The translations under genes and the position numbers were made by a program. DNA of 64,000 bases from Monosiga brevicollis MX1 (taxonomy: Eukaryota > Opisthokonta > Choanoflagellata > Craspedida > Salpingoecidae): positions 451,591 to 515,590 of the forward strand of contig NW_001865068.1 in NCBI RefSeq assembly GCF_000002865.3, in the 5' to 3' direction. The first letter of the stretch is position 1. Each line of letters starts with the position of its first letter. Below are positions 1 to 11,665 of the stretch, piece by piece. The notes beneath the pieces are model-generated. The model did no database searches. It saw only the letters and a program-made list of their open reading frames with translations, and was not told the DNA's origin.

Positions 1-42
<42 letters not shown>

Positions 43-120
43 ACACACACACACACACAAAAGACACAAAAGACATCAAACTCAAAAGCGCACACCACAC
101 ACACACTCTCTCTCTCTCAC
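1..120. repeat. (CA)n microsatellite with trailing CA/CT-rich tract
   Basis: Almost pure CA dinucleotides run from base 1 to about 59, followed by more CA- and CT-rich sequence to about 120. The repeat begins at the window edge, so its full length is unknown. Together with the AT-rich bases that follow it fills the 314 bases upstream of the STN1 start codon. Confidence 0.95.
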
Positions 121-314
121 AAAAACAAAATTTAAAATTTTTTGAGCGGTCGTGAAGAATGAATCCGCGGGAGGAGGTACAATCAATGGGAGAGGAGGGT
201 TGGCGTTGAGCTGCTGAGCGGTGCCCTGGAGTTTGGTTTGGGGGCTATTGCTCGTGTGGGCTTTATACACATCCACGCAGTGGTGGATGTAAAGTTTGGG
301 GACTCGGGCCTGCC

Positions 315-2097
315 ATGGCGGAGGAGATGACGCCGTCTGTGCCGTGGGGGCTGGATCCGATGCTGGATGCACCGGTTCGGATCTTGGTGGGACAGGCGCT
401 GCAACTCAAACTCTGGACTGAGCATGATGGGGAAAATGTGCCGTCCGTGCACAGCCAAGCCCAAGCGCCGCAGCTGCAGCTCTGGCGGTTGGGAACCCAC
501 GCCGTGCTTCGCATCGCCATCATGGGCTACATTGTCAACTACAATGATCGAGCCCGCGTTCGCATTTATCACGGTATGCCTCCTCGTGCCACAGGCCATG
601 TCTACCAAAGGGCGTGCCAGGCCAACACCGTCGCCGCCACGCTGACCCGCTTCCATCATCGAGCTGCTGCAGTGGATGATGGGACCGGCGTGTTGCCCTG
701 TGTGACGTTTCGACGCAATGACCAGGACGATCGCCCACAGTTTCACCTCCCCGTCGGCCAGCTCGTGCTGGCCCGCGGTCGCCTCAACGTGTTTGACGAC
801 GTCAAGCAAATGGTCTTGGATGGCATCCGTGCGTTCTTCCTCCAAACCGACCCTTGTCAACCGTGATCAAGCATCGAGCAAACCCCTTCATTCACCTCAA
901 GCATGACACCTCATTTGATGTCTGTTTCCGGTTTTTAGATGCAGAGGAGGATTGCAACGAGGAATGGCAATTTTGGCAGGAGACCGAGGAAGCCCATCGG
1001 GCCGTGTACAGCCAGCCCATCAACCCAGCGGTACCAGCTGCTCCACTCCATCCCCGCCCCGGTCCAAGCTTTGAGCCGCTCATCCGCGCACCTATGCGCC
1101 CACAGCTCGCCAAATTGGTGTCTCCTCGGGCAGCACAGGCCCAGCAGCAGCAACAAAGCAAACTAAGTATGCTTGCCGACAAACATACCACGCCAATGAA
1201 GGCGAGCCAGCCTTGTCAAGTCACAGATACCCATGCTCATGACCATGCCTCATCTTACTCTTGTCCGAACAGGGGAACGCATATTGGCCTTTGCCCAAAC
1301 GCGACCCGGGACATTTTTCACTCCCGCAGAGGCCCGTGCAGCCTTGGATCGCCCAATCACAGCCACCATCTTTGATGTTCAGCGTATTTGCGACGAACTT
1401 GCGCACAAGGGCCAGTTCCAAGCTCAAGTAAGTCATTTGCTTACCAAACCCATGTCGGCCTGACCCATCGCACTCGACTCAGCCCTGCCCCTTGTCCAGA
1501 TACGAGAGCGCACGGTCGTGTATTCCAGCTTGTCTGCCAGCGCCGTGGATGCCAATATCATCAGCCTTTTGGGCAACCACAAAGGTCAGGGCCCCAACAC
1601 CGTGCTCCGCTCAAGCAGCACTGCACAATTCGAGTTTTCAGGGTCTTTTTTTTCTTTTTTTTCCTTAATTTTTAAGTTGCCGCTCAGCGACAATGGACCA
1701 CTGCACGACGCAACACGGCGCGCTCACACACATGCGCGCTAGCAAAGGAACACGTGCGACAGATGTTAGCGTTTCGTGTATGTTTTTGGTGAGAAGGCCC
1801 TCATCTTGAACACTTGATGGTCTGCCCCGGCCCGTAGATGGCCTTTCGTTCTCTGCCCTCATCACGAGCCTGCGTGACATGAGGGGCACGGCCAATCTTG
1901 CGTCCACGATTCTCAAGGAAACCCTCAATCGCCTCGAGCAGAATGGTGATGTGTTCCAGGTCCGATCCTCCGATCTGCGCCGTGCCAGAGGCAACGAGCT
2001 TGGCCAATGGCAGGAAAGAAAGAGAGAGAAGAGAGAAGAGAGAAGAAGAAGAGAGAAGAGAGAAGAAGAAGCACAACAACAACAACAACAACAATAA
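315..2097 (+). CDS. STN1: CST complex subunit STN1
   Basis: STN1 is the OB-fold subunit of the CTC1-STN1-TEN1 complex, which binds single-stranded DNA at telomeres and stalled forks and stimulates DNA polymerase alpha-primase. The N-terminus TPSVPWGLDPMLDAP matches the human start (TPSLLWGLDPVFLAF), and the OB-fold core VDDGTGVLPC appears once intron 1 is removed. I read six exons: 315-573, 673-855, 939-1166, 1273-1427, 1500-1584 and 1838-2097. Phases agree and give 389 residues, against 368 in human. The OB fold occupies roughly residues 1-150 and ends in a conserved EEW..YSQP stretch. Two winged-helix segments follow (RERILAFAQTRPG..., then DANIISLLGNHK...). The C-terminus is a Lys/Glu/Arg-rich and poly-Gln tail, which is odd for the family and could be a splicing misread. 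The start is the first ATG, and its N-terminus aligns with the human protein. The gene converges with EIF1AD. Confidence 0.88.
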
Positions 2098-2263
2098 AGA
2101 TGAACAATGGTGCCTCACGTTTGATCATGCCTGTTTGTCGACCGACATGTGTTTGCACTGGACTGGACTGCCATTGGATCTTGGGTTCATTCCGGTGTAG
2201 CCGGAGCGACATGTCTATGCCTTGCCATGACGAGTGCCTTTGAATGCGCAGCTCGATCGCACG

Positions 2264-3246
2264 CTACTCGTCATCCTCATCCTCATCGTCCGAGCTCTCC
2301 TCGTAGGCGGTCGGGCGCCGATTGGGGTTGCCACCGGCAAAAGGATCGTCTGCATCCAAATATTCATCCTCTGGCTCGGACCTGTGACCAGGATGCCACG
2401 ACCGAGGAGGGACACGAGGGAGAGAGAGGGGAGGGAGGGAGGGAAAGAACAAAGGGACACGAAGCAAATGTGAGAACTTGTCCTGACCTTTGGGCTCGCA
2501 GAGCGAGCCGTGGTGGGTGGGCACCGTAATATGACTTATGGGAATTGAAGATTGACTCTGAGTTCTCTCATCTCGCTAGGTGTTGTTGCTCTGACCGTGT
2601 ACCCTTCCTCTCTGACTGAGTCCCGACCACGCTTCAGCGCGTCCTTTGCGCAAACAAGCAAGTACATACGTGTCGTCCACCACATTGTCGTCTGCCGCGG
2701 TACCGGCTTCGGCGCCAAACGCGGTGGGCCTATGGATGTTGTAAAACGAGCCCGTTTAGGCAATAACAGCACGTGAGCCAAAGTCATACCCGATGCGAGG
2801 GGAGAGGCCAGCTGAGCCAGGATCTACCATTGGTCAATCTGCTTCAAGTGCCGGATATGCTCCGACTGGAGCACGAAAATGATTTCAGCCTTGACCTTGT
2901 CGTTCTCGGGAATGGGTTCAACAATCAAGAACATGCCTACACGTGAAGATGATGAGCCAACACACATACATCGACTTGCTGGGACGCCGGTGGCGAAATC
3001 GCTCCATCACCGGCCGCTCGGTGACGCGTCCACGCGACGCGCTCACGCACCGCGCTTGATCCAAACGTGCTTGCGAAACTTGGGGGGCATGGACACCAGC
3101 CCGGTCTCCCCATCCGCCCACTCGGCCTCGTGCAGGTTATTGCCTCGCGGCGCAATCACGCGCACGATCGACTGCTCCTCCGTCGGCTCGGGATACTCCG
3201 TGTTGAGCTCATGCACCACATGCTTGCGCTTGGTCGCCTCGGACAT
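2264..3246 (-). CDS. EIF1AD: EIF1AD, S1/OB-fold eIF1A-like RNA-binding protein
   Basis: This is the nuclear eIF1A-domain protein (haponin in animals, OBELIX in fungi), a small RNA-binding protein. Four exons on the minus strand, 3246-3051, 2936-2828, 2729-2670 and 2381-2264, join in phase to 160 residues; the human protein has 165. [40 protein letters not shown] and FLIVEPI...KVKAEI follow the human sequence closely, including IDQWPTAF across an intron, where human has GFWPEAF. The tail is very acidic ([10 protein letters not shown]), as in the family. An in-frame ATG lies seven codons upstream at 3265-3267; I chose 3246 because [11 protein letters not shown] aligns with the family N-terminus. 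It is divergent from the next gene across a CT-rich tract. Confidence 0.95.
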
Positions 3247-3491
3247 CCCGTCGGGTCGCTCCTCCACGTGAATGAATGAATGGTTTGTCTGACTTTTTCC
3301 GACTCTCGTCTCTTGAAACCTCTAATCTAAAACCCTCTCTCTCTAAAATTTATATCTCCCTCCCTCAAAAACTCTCCCTCTCTCTAAAATTCTCTTAAAC
3401 TCCCTCCCTCAAACCCTCTCTCTCTTTCTCAAAAACTCTCTCCCTCTCTCTAAAATTCTCTAAAACTCTCTTTCTCTAAAACTCTCTCTCT

Positions 3492-3529
<38 letters not shown>

Positions 3530-3625
3530 CGCTCTCTCTCTCTCTCGCTCTCTCTCTCTCTCTTTTTCTCTCTCTCATTGTCATCATTTCCTCGCCGGCA
3601 TTTTGTCTGACAACAAAGGGGAGAG
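3247..3625. repeat. CT-rich low-complexity divergent intergenic tract
   Basis: Between two divergent start codons the plus strand is dominated by CTCTC, CCCTC and TCTAAAA words from about 3330 to 3577, with near-pure (CT)n at 3486-3575. No gene is visible. It must hold both promoters, but I see no TATA box or other definite element. Confidence 0.85.
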
Positions 3626-4825
3626 ATGACCGAGGCGGTGGTGGCGGCGGTGGCGGGTCGAGTGCGGGCGTATCTGAGTGCAGCGCAGGAGACGGTGGAT
3701 CAATGGCGCGCTTTGGAGGGTGAGTGGGTGTGGGGTGGTGGAGAAGGGGTTTGTATGTTTGTTAGTTTGTTTGGCCAGGTAGGACGTGGGTATCCGTCGT
3801 TGGCTCATGAACAGGAGGATGCAGGTATCTGTGATCGGGAGCAGAGCCTTGTCACAGCGCAGCAGGAGCAGGACTTGGGCGTGGTACCGGAGAGTGTCTT
3901 GCCCACACTGTTGGCGGCCACCCGCCGGCGCCGTGAACGTGCTTGGACGGATGCCCGTCGCGCCTTGTAAGCCCACACAGCGTTGGCATGCCTTCCAAGC
4001 AGCAAGAGAAGCATGGGCGCCAGGGCGAGCAGCGCAAACAGGACGCACCTGACATGGCTCATTCGCATGTGCTGGCTCGGCCTATCGGTGACAGGCATGA
4101 TCTGCGCAGTGCATGGACAGCCACACAAGCTGGCATTCAACAACAACTCGGTGCTGTTGAAAGTGAGAGCCATGCTTCTGATCACGCCTAGTCTTCTTCC
4201 TCGTTTTTTTTTTTTTTGTTAAAAGGACCTCCGTTGCTGCTGCTTCACCTCGTTCTTCTTCTGCATCTTGGCGATGTGCCCGCCGATTTTGGCAACTGCT
4301 GGCCCATTTGCTCTCATCAAACTCGCCAAACCAATGTCTCCGCCAATTTCCAGCAACCAAGCTGGCACGCGAACCGCACATGCCCGAATCGACCCAACTC
4401 GTGGCCTGCTTTGAAGACCTTCATCGCCGAATCGCTCTTCATCTGTTCAACCTAAACGCGAGCGTGCGTGACAACGTCACTCCCAAAACTCAAGCCGTCC
4501 ACCTTGCCCGCCTCACGCGCGAATCACTTGGTTTTGGGCGCCTCATTTAGACGCAAAGCACGGAGCAGCAATGGACGGCTGAGCTTGTGGGGCAACTCAC
4601 AACGCAGCAAGAGGAGGCCATCAAAGCCCTCAAAGGTGCACCATCTTCCCTCCTGCTCGCCCGCCCCTCCTGTGTTTTGCACTGCGTGTTGCTCATTCAC
4701 TTGCGCCTGTTGTCATGGCCTTGATTCCCGCCCGTCAAGATGACGTTCTTGCATGTGTAGCACCCTATTTTCCTGCTGCAACTCAAGACTTGTTTCTTCC
4801 CGCCAATACCAATACCTCGCCTTAG
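3626..4825 (+). CDS. Unrecognised helical protein
   Basis: I do not recognise this gene. An ATG at 3626 opens MTEAVVAAVAGRVRAYLSAAQ and reads to a GTGAGT donor near 3721. Reading resumes in phase near 3826 (GICDREQSLVTAQQEQ, LLAATRRRRERAWTDARRA). Later exons seem to start near 3974 (GMPSKQQEKHGRQGEQRKQ), 4223 (VACFEDLHRRIALHLFNLNA) and 4552 (EQQWTAELVGQLTTQQEEA). The product would be mostly alpha-helical, rich in Gln, Glu, Ala and Arg, with short coiled-coil-like stretches and no signal or membrane segment. The 3' end is uncertain. A stop at 4823-4825 follows a plausible last exon, but the same frame continues beyond it with coding-like sequence (DRLPTLASLIESEFALLPAS) to about 4930. It converges with CMSS1. 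Confidence 0.5.
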
Positions 4826-5021
4826 CCATCGCGTATCGCCCAGCGTCGCCAACCTGCTGTGCAGGACCGCTTGCCCACGCTAGCCAGCCTAATCGAATCA
4901 GAGTTCGCCCTGCTACCCGCCTCAAAATATATTTTGGGATTCATGACACAAGAAAAGAGAAAACTGCGCTCAATTAAAGGAGAGGGTCGGCCATCCACAC
5001 GTGGCACCGTCTTGATCAAAC

Positions 5022-6531
5022 TCAGAAACACACAATCTTGCCTCCCATGCCAGGCTCTGCTGCCTGGATATCCGGCGCCACATGATTGGCAATCAACTGT
5101 GCCAGTGCTGCCTTGCTCTCCACCTGAGACAATAAACCCCGCCACAGAGAGTCGCAGGCAAACACACACACAGTGAGATGTTCTGCAACAGGACATGGAT
5201 CATCGCGCACATGACCCTGGGGTTCCTTGCCAGTTGCATACCTCCTCAAAAATGGTTCGCCCTTTGCTGTTCTTGGTCGTCGCTTCGATCAGCAACACCT
5301 CTTTGTTGCGAAAGGACAAGCACTCGCGCTCAAACAGCTCGCAGAGGCGCTGCGGCGTTCCGACAGCAATCTGCACTTCCTTCTTTTGCAAAAACTGGGA
5401 TGCAAAACAACCAGTCAACAGAATGCCGTGAGTTGCTGCGCATTGCCTCTTCCTGTTTGCTCGCGCATCCAGCATGCTCACGCATCCAGCATGCTCACGC
5501 ACATCCACTTGAGCGTCCAGCTTCATGTGCTTGCCAAAGCATTTGGCCACCTGTCGCTCATAGTGCAAGCAAGCGTCAAGACAGATGCGCCATCACATTC
5601 AGGGCAATGTCAGGGCTTCGCGCCGCGTTGTCCCAGAGGTCATCGCAACCCACCGGATACTTGGGCGAGAGAGGTTTGAGCTGAGGAATCAGGTCCACAA
5701 CACGCTTGGCAGCAAACGTGACTACAATCAAACGTGGGTGCTGCCGCCTCTTGCGGCTTTCCAACATCGTCTTCTTCGTGTCCAGAGCTGACACGGCACA
5801 ACGTCGTCAGTGTGCACATCCATGCGGCGCTTTAAGGACCAGCGCTGACCACCTCTTGCACAAGCCAAGCAGCTCGGCGAATTCTCTCAGAATTCTCCCC
5901 CCGCGAAGCAGAGCCACCACACCTACCCCGAAGCGCAAAGTTGCCCAGCTGGTCGAGCGTACGACCGCTGTCCCAATCCACATGGCGGACGTCGTCTGCG
6001 TGCATGACATGCCGGTTGAGCCTTTCTTTACCAGCCAGGCCACCCAACGCCCGTGTCTAAAGCATCCAAAGTCGCAGATTACGAACCCTCACGCAGCGGA
6101 AGGTCAAAGCCTGACGACTTTAGAAAGCTTTGCAAGTAAGCCACCGTGGTGGCCTGATTGGCCGTCACTTGGTCCAGCAATTCCTCCTGCTTGGCTTGAA
6201 ACTTGGCCTAAAAAGCACGCGTCGATGAGGCCAGCGCAACAAAGCAGCACCAGCAGCTGACAGGGGTCGGGTGCCGACGTACAGCGCGCTTCTTGCGCAT
6301 CTCCTTGCGCTTGGCGCGCTTGGCCAAGGTGGCCGCATCCACGTTCCCTTCAATGTCCTCCACAGACTCGGATGCCGCCGTCCGTTTACTCGTCACCTTG
6401 CCTTTGCCCTTGTCCTTGCCCTTGTCCTTGCCCTTGTCCTTGCCTTGAGTCTGCACCTCTGTGGCTGCCTCGTCCATGGCCACCGGGGCCTCGGCACCAT
6501 CCCACCAGTCGTCATTCAACGCCTCAGCCAT
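5022..6531 (-). CDS. CMSS1: CMSS1, small ribosomal subunit processome-associated protein
   Basis: CMSS1 (yeast Cms1) is a nucleolar protein linked to small-subunit biogenesis, with a degenerate DEAD-helicase-like fold. The N-terminus MAEALNDDWWDG matches human MADDLGDEWWE. Exon 1 (6531-6283) carries a Lys/Asp/Gly repeat (GKDKGKDKGKDKGKGK) and a basic stretch. Exon 2 starts at 6207 (AKFQAKQEELLDQ). Downstream exons contain RLIVVTFAAKRVVDLI, then CFGKHMKLDAQVD (human LFAKHIKVQAQV), then KKEVQIAVGTPQRLCELF (human RVVHLGVGTPGRIKELV). The last exon, beginning VESKAALAQLIA, stops at 5022. The exon between about 5890 and 6040 is uncertain in frame. It is divergent from GTF2H4 across 476 bases holding (GA)n and (GT)n repeats. 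Confidence 0.87.
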
Positions 6532-6909
6532 GATACTGGTTGCAAGGCGCAGCCAATCAATCCAAGCCCAGAGCTCCAAGCCCTTTGCCTAATCAAGCAC
6601 TGCCACCACTACCCCGCGACTCGTACAACTCTTGAGCCCACTGTACCTCTGACTGCCGCCGCTGCTCACAAACCCGTCGCGCGTCGGAGAGAGAAAGTGC
6701 GAGAGAGAGAGAGAGAGAGAGAGAGAGCACAAATGCCCGTAAAAGTCTGACAACGACTTGAGACGAGCTCATTCAACAGCGAGGGCACGTGGATGTTAGC
6801 ATGACAACTTTAGGCGGTGTCACAACATCTCCATCAGCCCCGACAACTTTAGCAACAATTTCTCTCTTCTCTTGTCGACAAAAAACACAGACAGAGAGAG
6901 AGAGAGAGA

Positions 6910-6942
<33 letters not shown>

Positions 6943-7007
6943 GGAAAGGGCAGCGGGGACAGCGGGTGCGGCGCGGGCCTTGTGCGCCTGCTTGCCTGAC
7001 AGTGTGG
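6532..7007. promoter_or_regulatory. Divergent intergenic region with (GA)n and (GT)n tracts
   Basis: This region separates the divergent CMSS1 and GTF2H4 starts. It contains (GA)n at 6696-6727 and an adjoining (GA)n/(GT)n block at 6892-6938. An open frame runs through the second block into GTF2H4 from 6789, but its translation is simple-sequence and is more likely 5' UTR. No core promoter motif is convincing. Confidence 0.6.
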
Positions 7008-9431
7008 ATGATGGCGCACCTCTTGGATGAGCTGCTTTTGAAGCAGCCAGAGGCCTTTGTGGAGCTCGTGTATGCCGAGCCTGCGGCCGTCCTCTCCATC
7101 TATCAGTGAGTGTGATGCCCGAAACGGCGGCAGCAACTGACCCAGGCTTTGCGTGCACCACTCTTGGACTCATGCTGTCCGGCTTCTTCTCTGCTTAGAC
7201 GCCTCTCGGGCCCGGCCCGGCATTTACTGTTGCGCTTTCTGTACCAGCCCGATGCAACTCTGGACAAGAAGCAGTTTGCAGCCTACTTTCTCAAAGGTTC
7301 GGCACAAACAGTGGTCATTGGGTGCCCCGTTTGCCGTCTGGTTCCACCTTTTGCTGATGCCTGTTGCGGTTGACGATCAATGTGGGCTGCTGTAGACGAG
7401 GACGCCGAAACTGTGCGCATCGAGCTCACGCAGCGCTTTCTGTTGAAGACCATGACGGATGGCATGCTCACCTTTGGCTCTGTCTTCCTGGATTCTCTCC
7501 GAACTGCACTGGCTGGCCGGTGGGTTCTCGGTCTTACTTGGTCTCACGGGGCCCACCTGATGCTAATATGACTTGGGTGCCGACGTTTCCTCTCATGTGG
7601 TTCTTGCATTTGTCTTGATGACTAATCTTGGGATACTTGCAGCACGGACGCCCCAGATCAGGCCATGCCGCCGCCGAAAAAGGCCTCCGAAGTCACGCCT
7701 GCGTTTTTGGAAGAACATTCTCGTGTCAGCTGGGAGGTGCGTGGCGGGACAGCCCGAGAAAAACACCCGCCAATTGCATTGCTCTTTTCTATCAGCCACT
7801 TTTGTTGGTATTGGTCCTGCCGGTTGCCACACTATAGTTGCTCACTGCTCTGGCCGTCCCTCGCGCTGCTCGGATTATGGCGTTGATATCATTCTAGGCC
7901 ATCCTCAGCTACATGACAACCAATGCCGAGCTCAAGAACAGCACCATGATTTTGATATTGCAAGAGGCGCAGCTCATTGTCAAGTTTGTTCCTTGCTTCC
8001 CCCGCCCATCACTGCGTGTGCCCCCTCTTCGTGCACCCTCGTTTCCCTCCCTTTGGAGGGTAAAGCCCAAGAATCGAACCTTGTGATCTTACTTTGCTCG
8101 CATGGCCATACTTCAGCGATCAGCCACCCATCTCTGTGACGCCAGAAGGCTTCCAGTTTCTTTTGCAGGATCGAGCTAACCAAGTGTGGCTGCTCATTGT
8201 CACTTTTCTCAAACTTCTCTCCCGGGAAGAGCCCATACCCGGGGAGGGCCTGCCCATGCACGAAGCGCTTGTTCTCCTTTTTCGCATTGGCCTGGGCCGT
8301 TTAAACGAGGTATCCGTCTTGGTTCGGGTGCCATGCGGTCGGCCCTGCATCTTTGACCTGGATGTGCTACGCTTGTAGGAATTCTCTGCCGAGAATCTGA
8401 CCACGATGCAGATTACGTTTCTGCGCCAACTTCATTACATGGGTGTCGTCTATCACCGCAACCGTAAATCCAAGCGTTTCTTTTTGACCCCTTATGCTGT
8501 CATGCTCTACCACAATGCCGAGCTCGCGCTCTCTCAAACCGAGACCGGCTTTCTCTTGGCTGAAACAAACTTTCACGTGTATGCCTACACGGACAGCGCA
8601 GTCAAAGTGGCTCTCCTCTCCAAGTTTGCAACGCTGGTGCGTCCGGCCTCCCTGCTTCTCGCTCCTACCCACCTCACTTTTGATCCAGTGAAAATGACTT
8701 TTGCCATTCCGTCTGCTCAAAATACCGTTGGCTCGTTGATTAGACGTATCGTCTTCCCATCATGACCACCGCCATCATCACCCGTACTTCGGTGCGTCGA
8801 GCCCTAAGCCAAGGCATTACTGCCGATCAAATATTGCGCTTCATGCAGGTTGGTTGTAGTTGCGGGTAGAGATCCTCGTTGTTGCTCCGCCACCATGACG
8901 AGACAGCACCCACTCGACCCACCTCGCCACAACACGCCACGCCCTATTCGTGCATGCTTCTCTCTCCTCCCTCTTTTGACTTTTTCAAACATGGGCTAAT
9001 CCAAATAGGTGCATGCGAGCCCCATGATGCGAGCCAAGAACAAGAACCCAAATGACCCTTTTGCCCCCGTTCCCGGAACTGTGCGTGATCAAATCAAGTT
9101 ATGGGAAGATGAGAGCAATCGCCTCACCAAGCTGGATGCCACTTTGATCCGTTACTTGCCCAACGTGCCCCAACTATTTGAAGATGTCACGGCTTTTGCT
9201 CGTGAACACGGGCTCTTGATCTGGAGCACCAGTCTGCCTCAAAAAGTCTTTGTCATCCACTCCCACGGCAAGAAAGAAGTCAAGCAGTACTATCGCAAGC
9301 GCCTGGAGCAACTCAAGGCCAAGGAAACTGTCGATCTCACGACAGCTGCGGGCGAGTCCTCGGAATCGGCAGCCACCAAGACCACGGGGCCGCCGGCTGA
9401 AGAAGTGGAGGAGCTGGTCCTGGATTTTTAA
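7008..9431 (+). CDS. GTF2H4: GTF2H4, TFIIH subunit p52 (Tfb2)
   Basis: p52 is a core TFIIH subunit that anchors the XPB helicase and stimulates its ATPase in transcription initiation and nucleotide excision repair. The gene has many short exons: 7008-7105, 7199-7296 and 7396-7519 are in phase, and more follow. Family matches include LSGPARHLLLRFLYQP, VTPEGFQFLLQD (human ITSAGFQFLLLD), HRNRKSKRFFLTPYA (human RKRKSRRYYPTRLA), FLLAETNFHVYAYTDS (human FIVVETNYRLYAYTES), RRALSQGITADQILRFM and TVRDQIKLWEDE. The C-terminal segment that binds the small TFIIH subunit p8 (Tfb5) is present from about 9010, followed by an Ala/Glu/Ser tail. I start at ATG 7008; 7011 is also an ATG. Its 3' end converges with the glycosidase. 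Confidence 0.95.
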
Positions 9432-9711
9432 GATCCCGGCGACTTTTTCTCTTTCCTCATGGATGCTTTGCTCGTCAGAGATGTCGCCGCCATTCTTGTC
9501 CGCAGTGAAACCCGCCCATCTAGCGCGCTGTGCGCGAATCGAGTTTGTGTACACTGATGCCTTCTTCACTCTACCCAACCTTCATGAATGCATCACGTTT
9601 CCAAATTTGTTGCGTGCTTTCCCCCGCCCCGCCCCCGGTCATGTGCAAAGACTGAGCATTAAAATTCCTCAAAGGCACTCAATTGGCTGCATTCGCGTGC
9701 GGAGGGCACAC

Positions 9712-11493
9712 TTAGAAAACGACCACGGCAGCGGTGTAAGGCTGAAGCGTCAGGGTCAGCTGGACGTGGCCCGAGGTATCACGGTTGTAGGTGATGGTTT
9801 CCGGCTTGAGCTCGGCAGCAGCACGCATCTCGTCCAGCTGTTTGGTTGTGGGGTACTCGGGGGAGCCCATTTGCTCCCAGGTAGCAAAGGCGTGCAGGTG
9901 CTCATCATCGAGATGGTAGATGGTGGCGGTCCCAGAGGTGGCGCCGCTGGTCACGCCGCGGACTTGGAGGGTGAGGTTGTAGGTTGGGGGCTCGGCAAAG
10001 TCGGGGCGGCGGTAGTTGGCAATGTACAGGCGCAGGTTGTCGGCATGGCCCGTTGTTTCCAGCGCGGGCATCACGGTGATGACAGAGTTGTCAGGCACTG
10101 AGGTGCTAGCCAAGAGGCTACCAGCGCCATTGAGGAGCTGGAAGGCGCGGTAGGCAGGCTTGGCAACACCGTGGACGTTTTGCAGACCAAACTGGTTGAA
10201 GAAGGGAGTAGCGAACATGCCCTCCTCTTCAAAGATATCGGTAAAAGTCCACCAGGAGAAGAGGGCGAGACTCTCGCGCAGGCGCTCGACCTGGTGAAAG
10301 ATAAAGGCGGCCGCAAAAGCCCGATCACGATGGTTGATGGGGTTGTTGTCGAGGCCGTCGTTATACTCGGTGATGAACGTAGGCTTGCCGGTCGGTTGCA
10401 CAATCTGTGGATGTCGCGTGTTTTGATATTGTAAGGGGGGCACGGATATGGGGTCAAGGGGCCAAGGGGCTAAAGCACAAGCACAAGCAAGAGCTAGAGC
10501 ACACAGGCGTGCACACCAACCTTGCTGGTGTTCATGAGGACATGGGCAAAGCAGTCCTCGTCCGAGTTGCCTTCGCAGTTGGGGTCGGTGGGGTAAAGGT
10601 GGGTGCTGACAAAGTCAAAGGTCAGGCCGCGCTTGTCGCACTCCTTGATAAACTCGGCCACGTCTTGCACCTGCATGGTGGCTGTGACACATCAACAAGG
10701 GGCGGGATCGATCGAGGAGGGAGAGGAAGGGGAAGGGACGAGAAAACCATGAGACGACGCGACCAAGGGCTCATCCAAGGACATGGCGCGACGAGCAGGA
10801 TAGCAAAAATCGCGACGCACCGGGACCGCCGACCGAGTAGTTGGCGTCGACGTCCTTGACAGCCCGGAGGCTAGCATTGTAGAGGCTCATGTAGTCATCG
10901 GGAAAGGGCATGCCCCAGAGCTCGTTCCAGACCTCGAAATGCCACTGGCTCACCTCCTCGCGGCCGTAGCGGTCGGTGAGGGCATGAACAAAGTTGTTGA
11001 CGAGGGCGTACCAGTCGCTAAAGTTGTCCGGGGGCATGACCAGACCCTTGTAGCCACCAGCGGGGTTGTTGAAGGCATACTGGCAGCCGCTCTCCGGGCA
11101 GGTAACAAACTGGCGAGGCATGAAGGAGAGCTCGACCAGGGGCTGGACGGAGAGGGAGAGGAGATAGTCGTAGACCTGGAAGACGTTGTAGTAGTTGTAG
11201 TCGGTCTTGTTCTCGTTCAGGACGACGCTCATGTCATCATCGAGAATACCGTGGAAGCGCACGCGGCGAAAGCCCAGGTCACGCGAGGCGTTGACCAGAT
11301 GGGAACGCCAGTCAACGCGCGTGGCCAGCAAAGCGTGCCCGCTGCCGACGCACTCCTTCCAGTAATGCGCCAACGGCGTCGTCTGACCCAAATCCACCGT
11401 CACGTCCATACTTGCAGCCGCGCTCCCCTGAGCCGCAGCCACCAGCGCCACCAGCGCCAGTGCCATCAAACCAAAAGCCATGACGCCCCGCAT
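9712..11493 (-). CDS. Secreted GH39-like glycoside hydrolase (beta-xylosidase / alpha-L-iduronidase type)
   Basis: The protein is a retaining glycosidase of clan GH-A, probably family GH39. Three exons, 11493-10821, 10681-10521 and 10404-9712, join in phase to 508 residues. A signal peptide covers about residues 1-27 (MRGVMAFGLMALALVALVAA). The likely acid/base is Glu191 in FEVWNE, and the likely nucleophile is Glu291 in FITEYN, the expected spacing for the clan. THLYPTDPN and SWWTFTDIFEE fit the late barrel strands, and a beta-sandwich-like C-terminus ends QPYTAAVVVF. ATG at 11479-11481 is an equally good start. With two introns it is simpler than its neighbours. The substrate cannot be told from sequence: xylosides from food bacteria or algae, or glycosaminoglycan-like iduronides in the lysosome. 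GH5 or GH30 are less likely. Confidence 0.8.
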
Positions 11494-11580
11494 CCTGACG
11501 CCCTCAACTCCCCCAACAAGAAGAAGAAGAAGAAGAAGAAGAAGAAGAGCGAGCGAACAACTTGGTCGCCACAAAAAAAA

Positions 11581-11665
<85 letters not shown>

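Noticed and set aside
82-372. Minus-strand frame opposite STN1 exon 1 with a KLYIHH stretch
   Set aside because: It faintly resembles an STN1 segment, but the plus strand carries the full, ordered STN1 match.
8055-8085. B-box-like GGTTCGATTC on the minus strand, possible tRNA
   Set aside because: No A box, acceptor stem or anticodon arm could be folded; it lies in a GTF2H4 intron.
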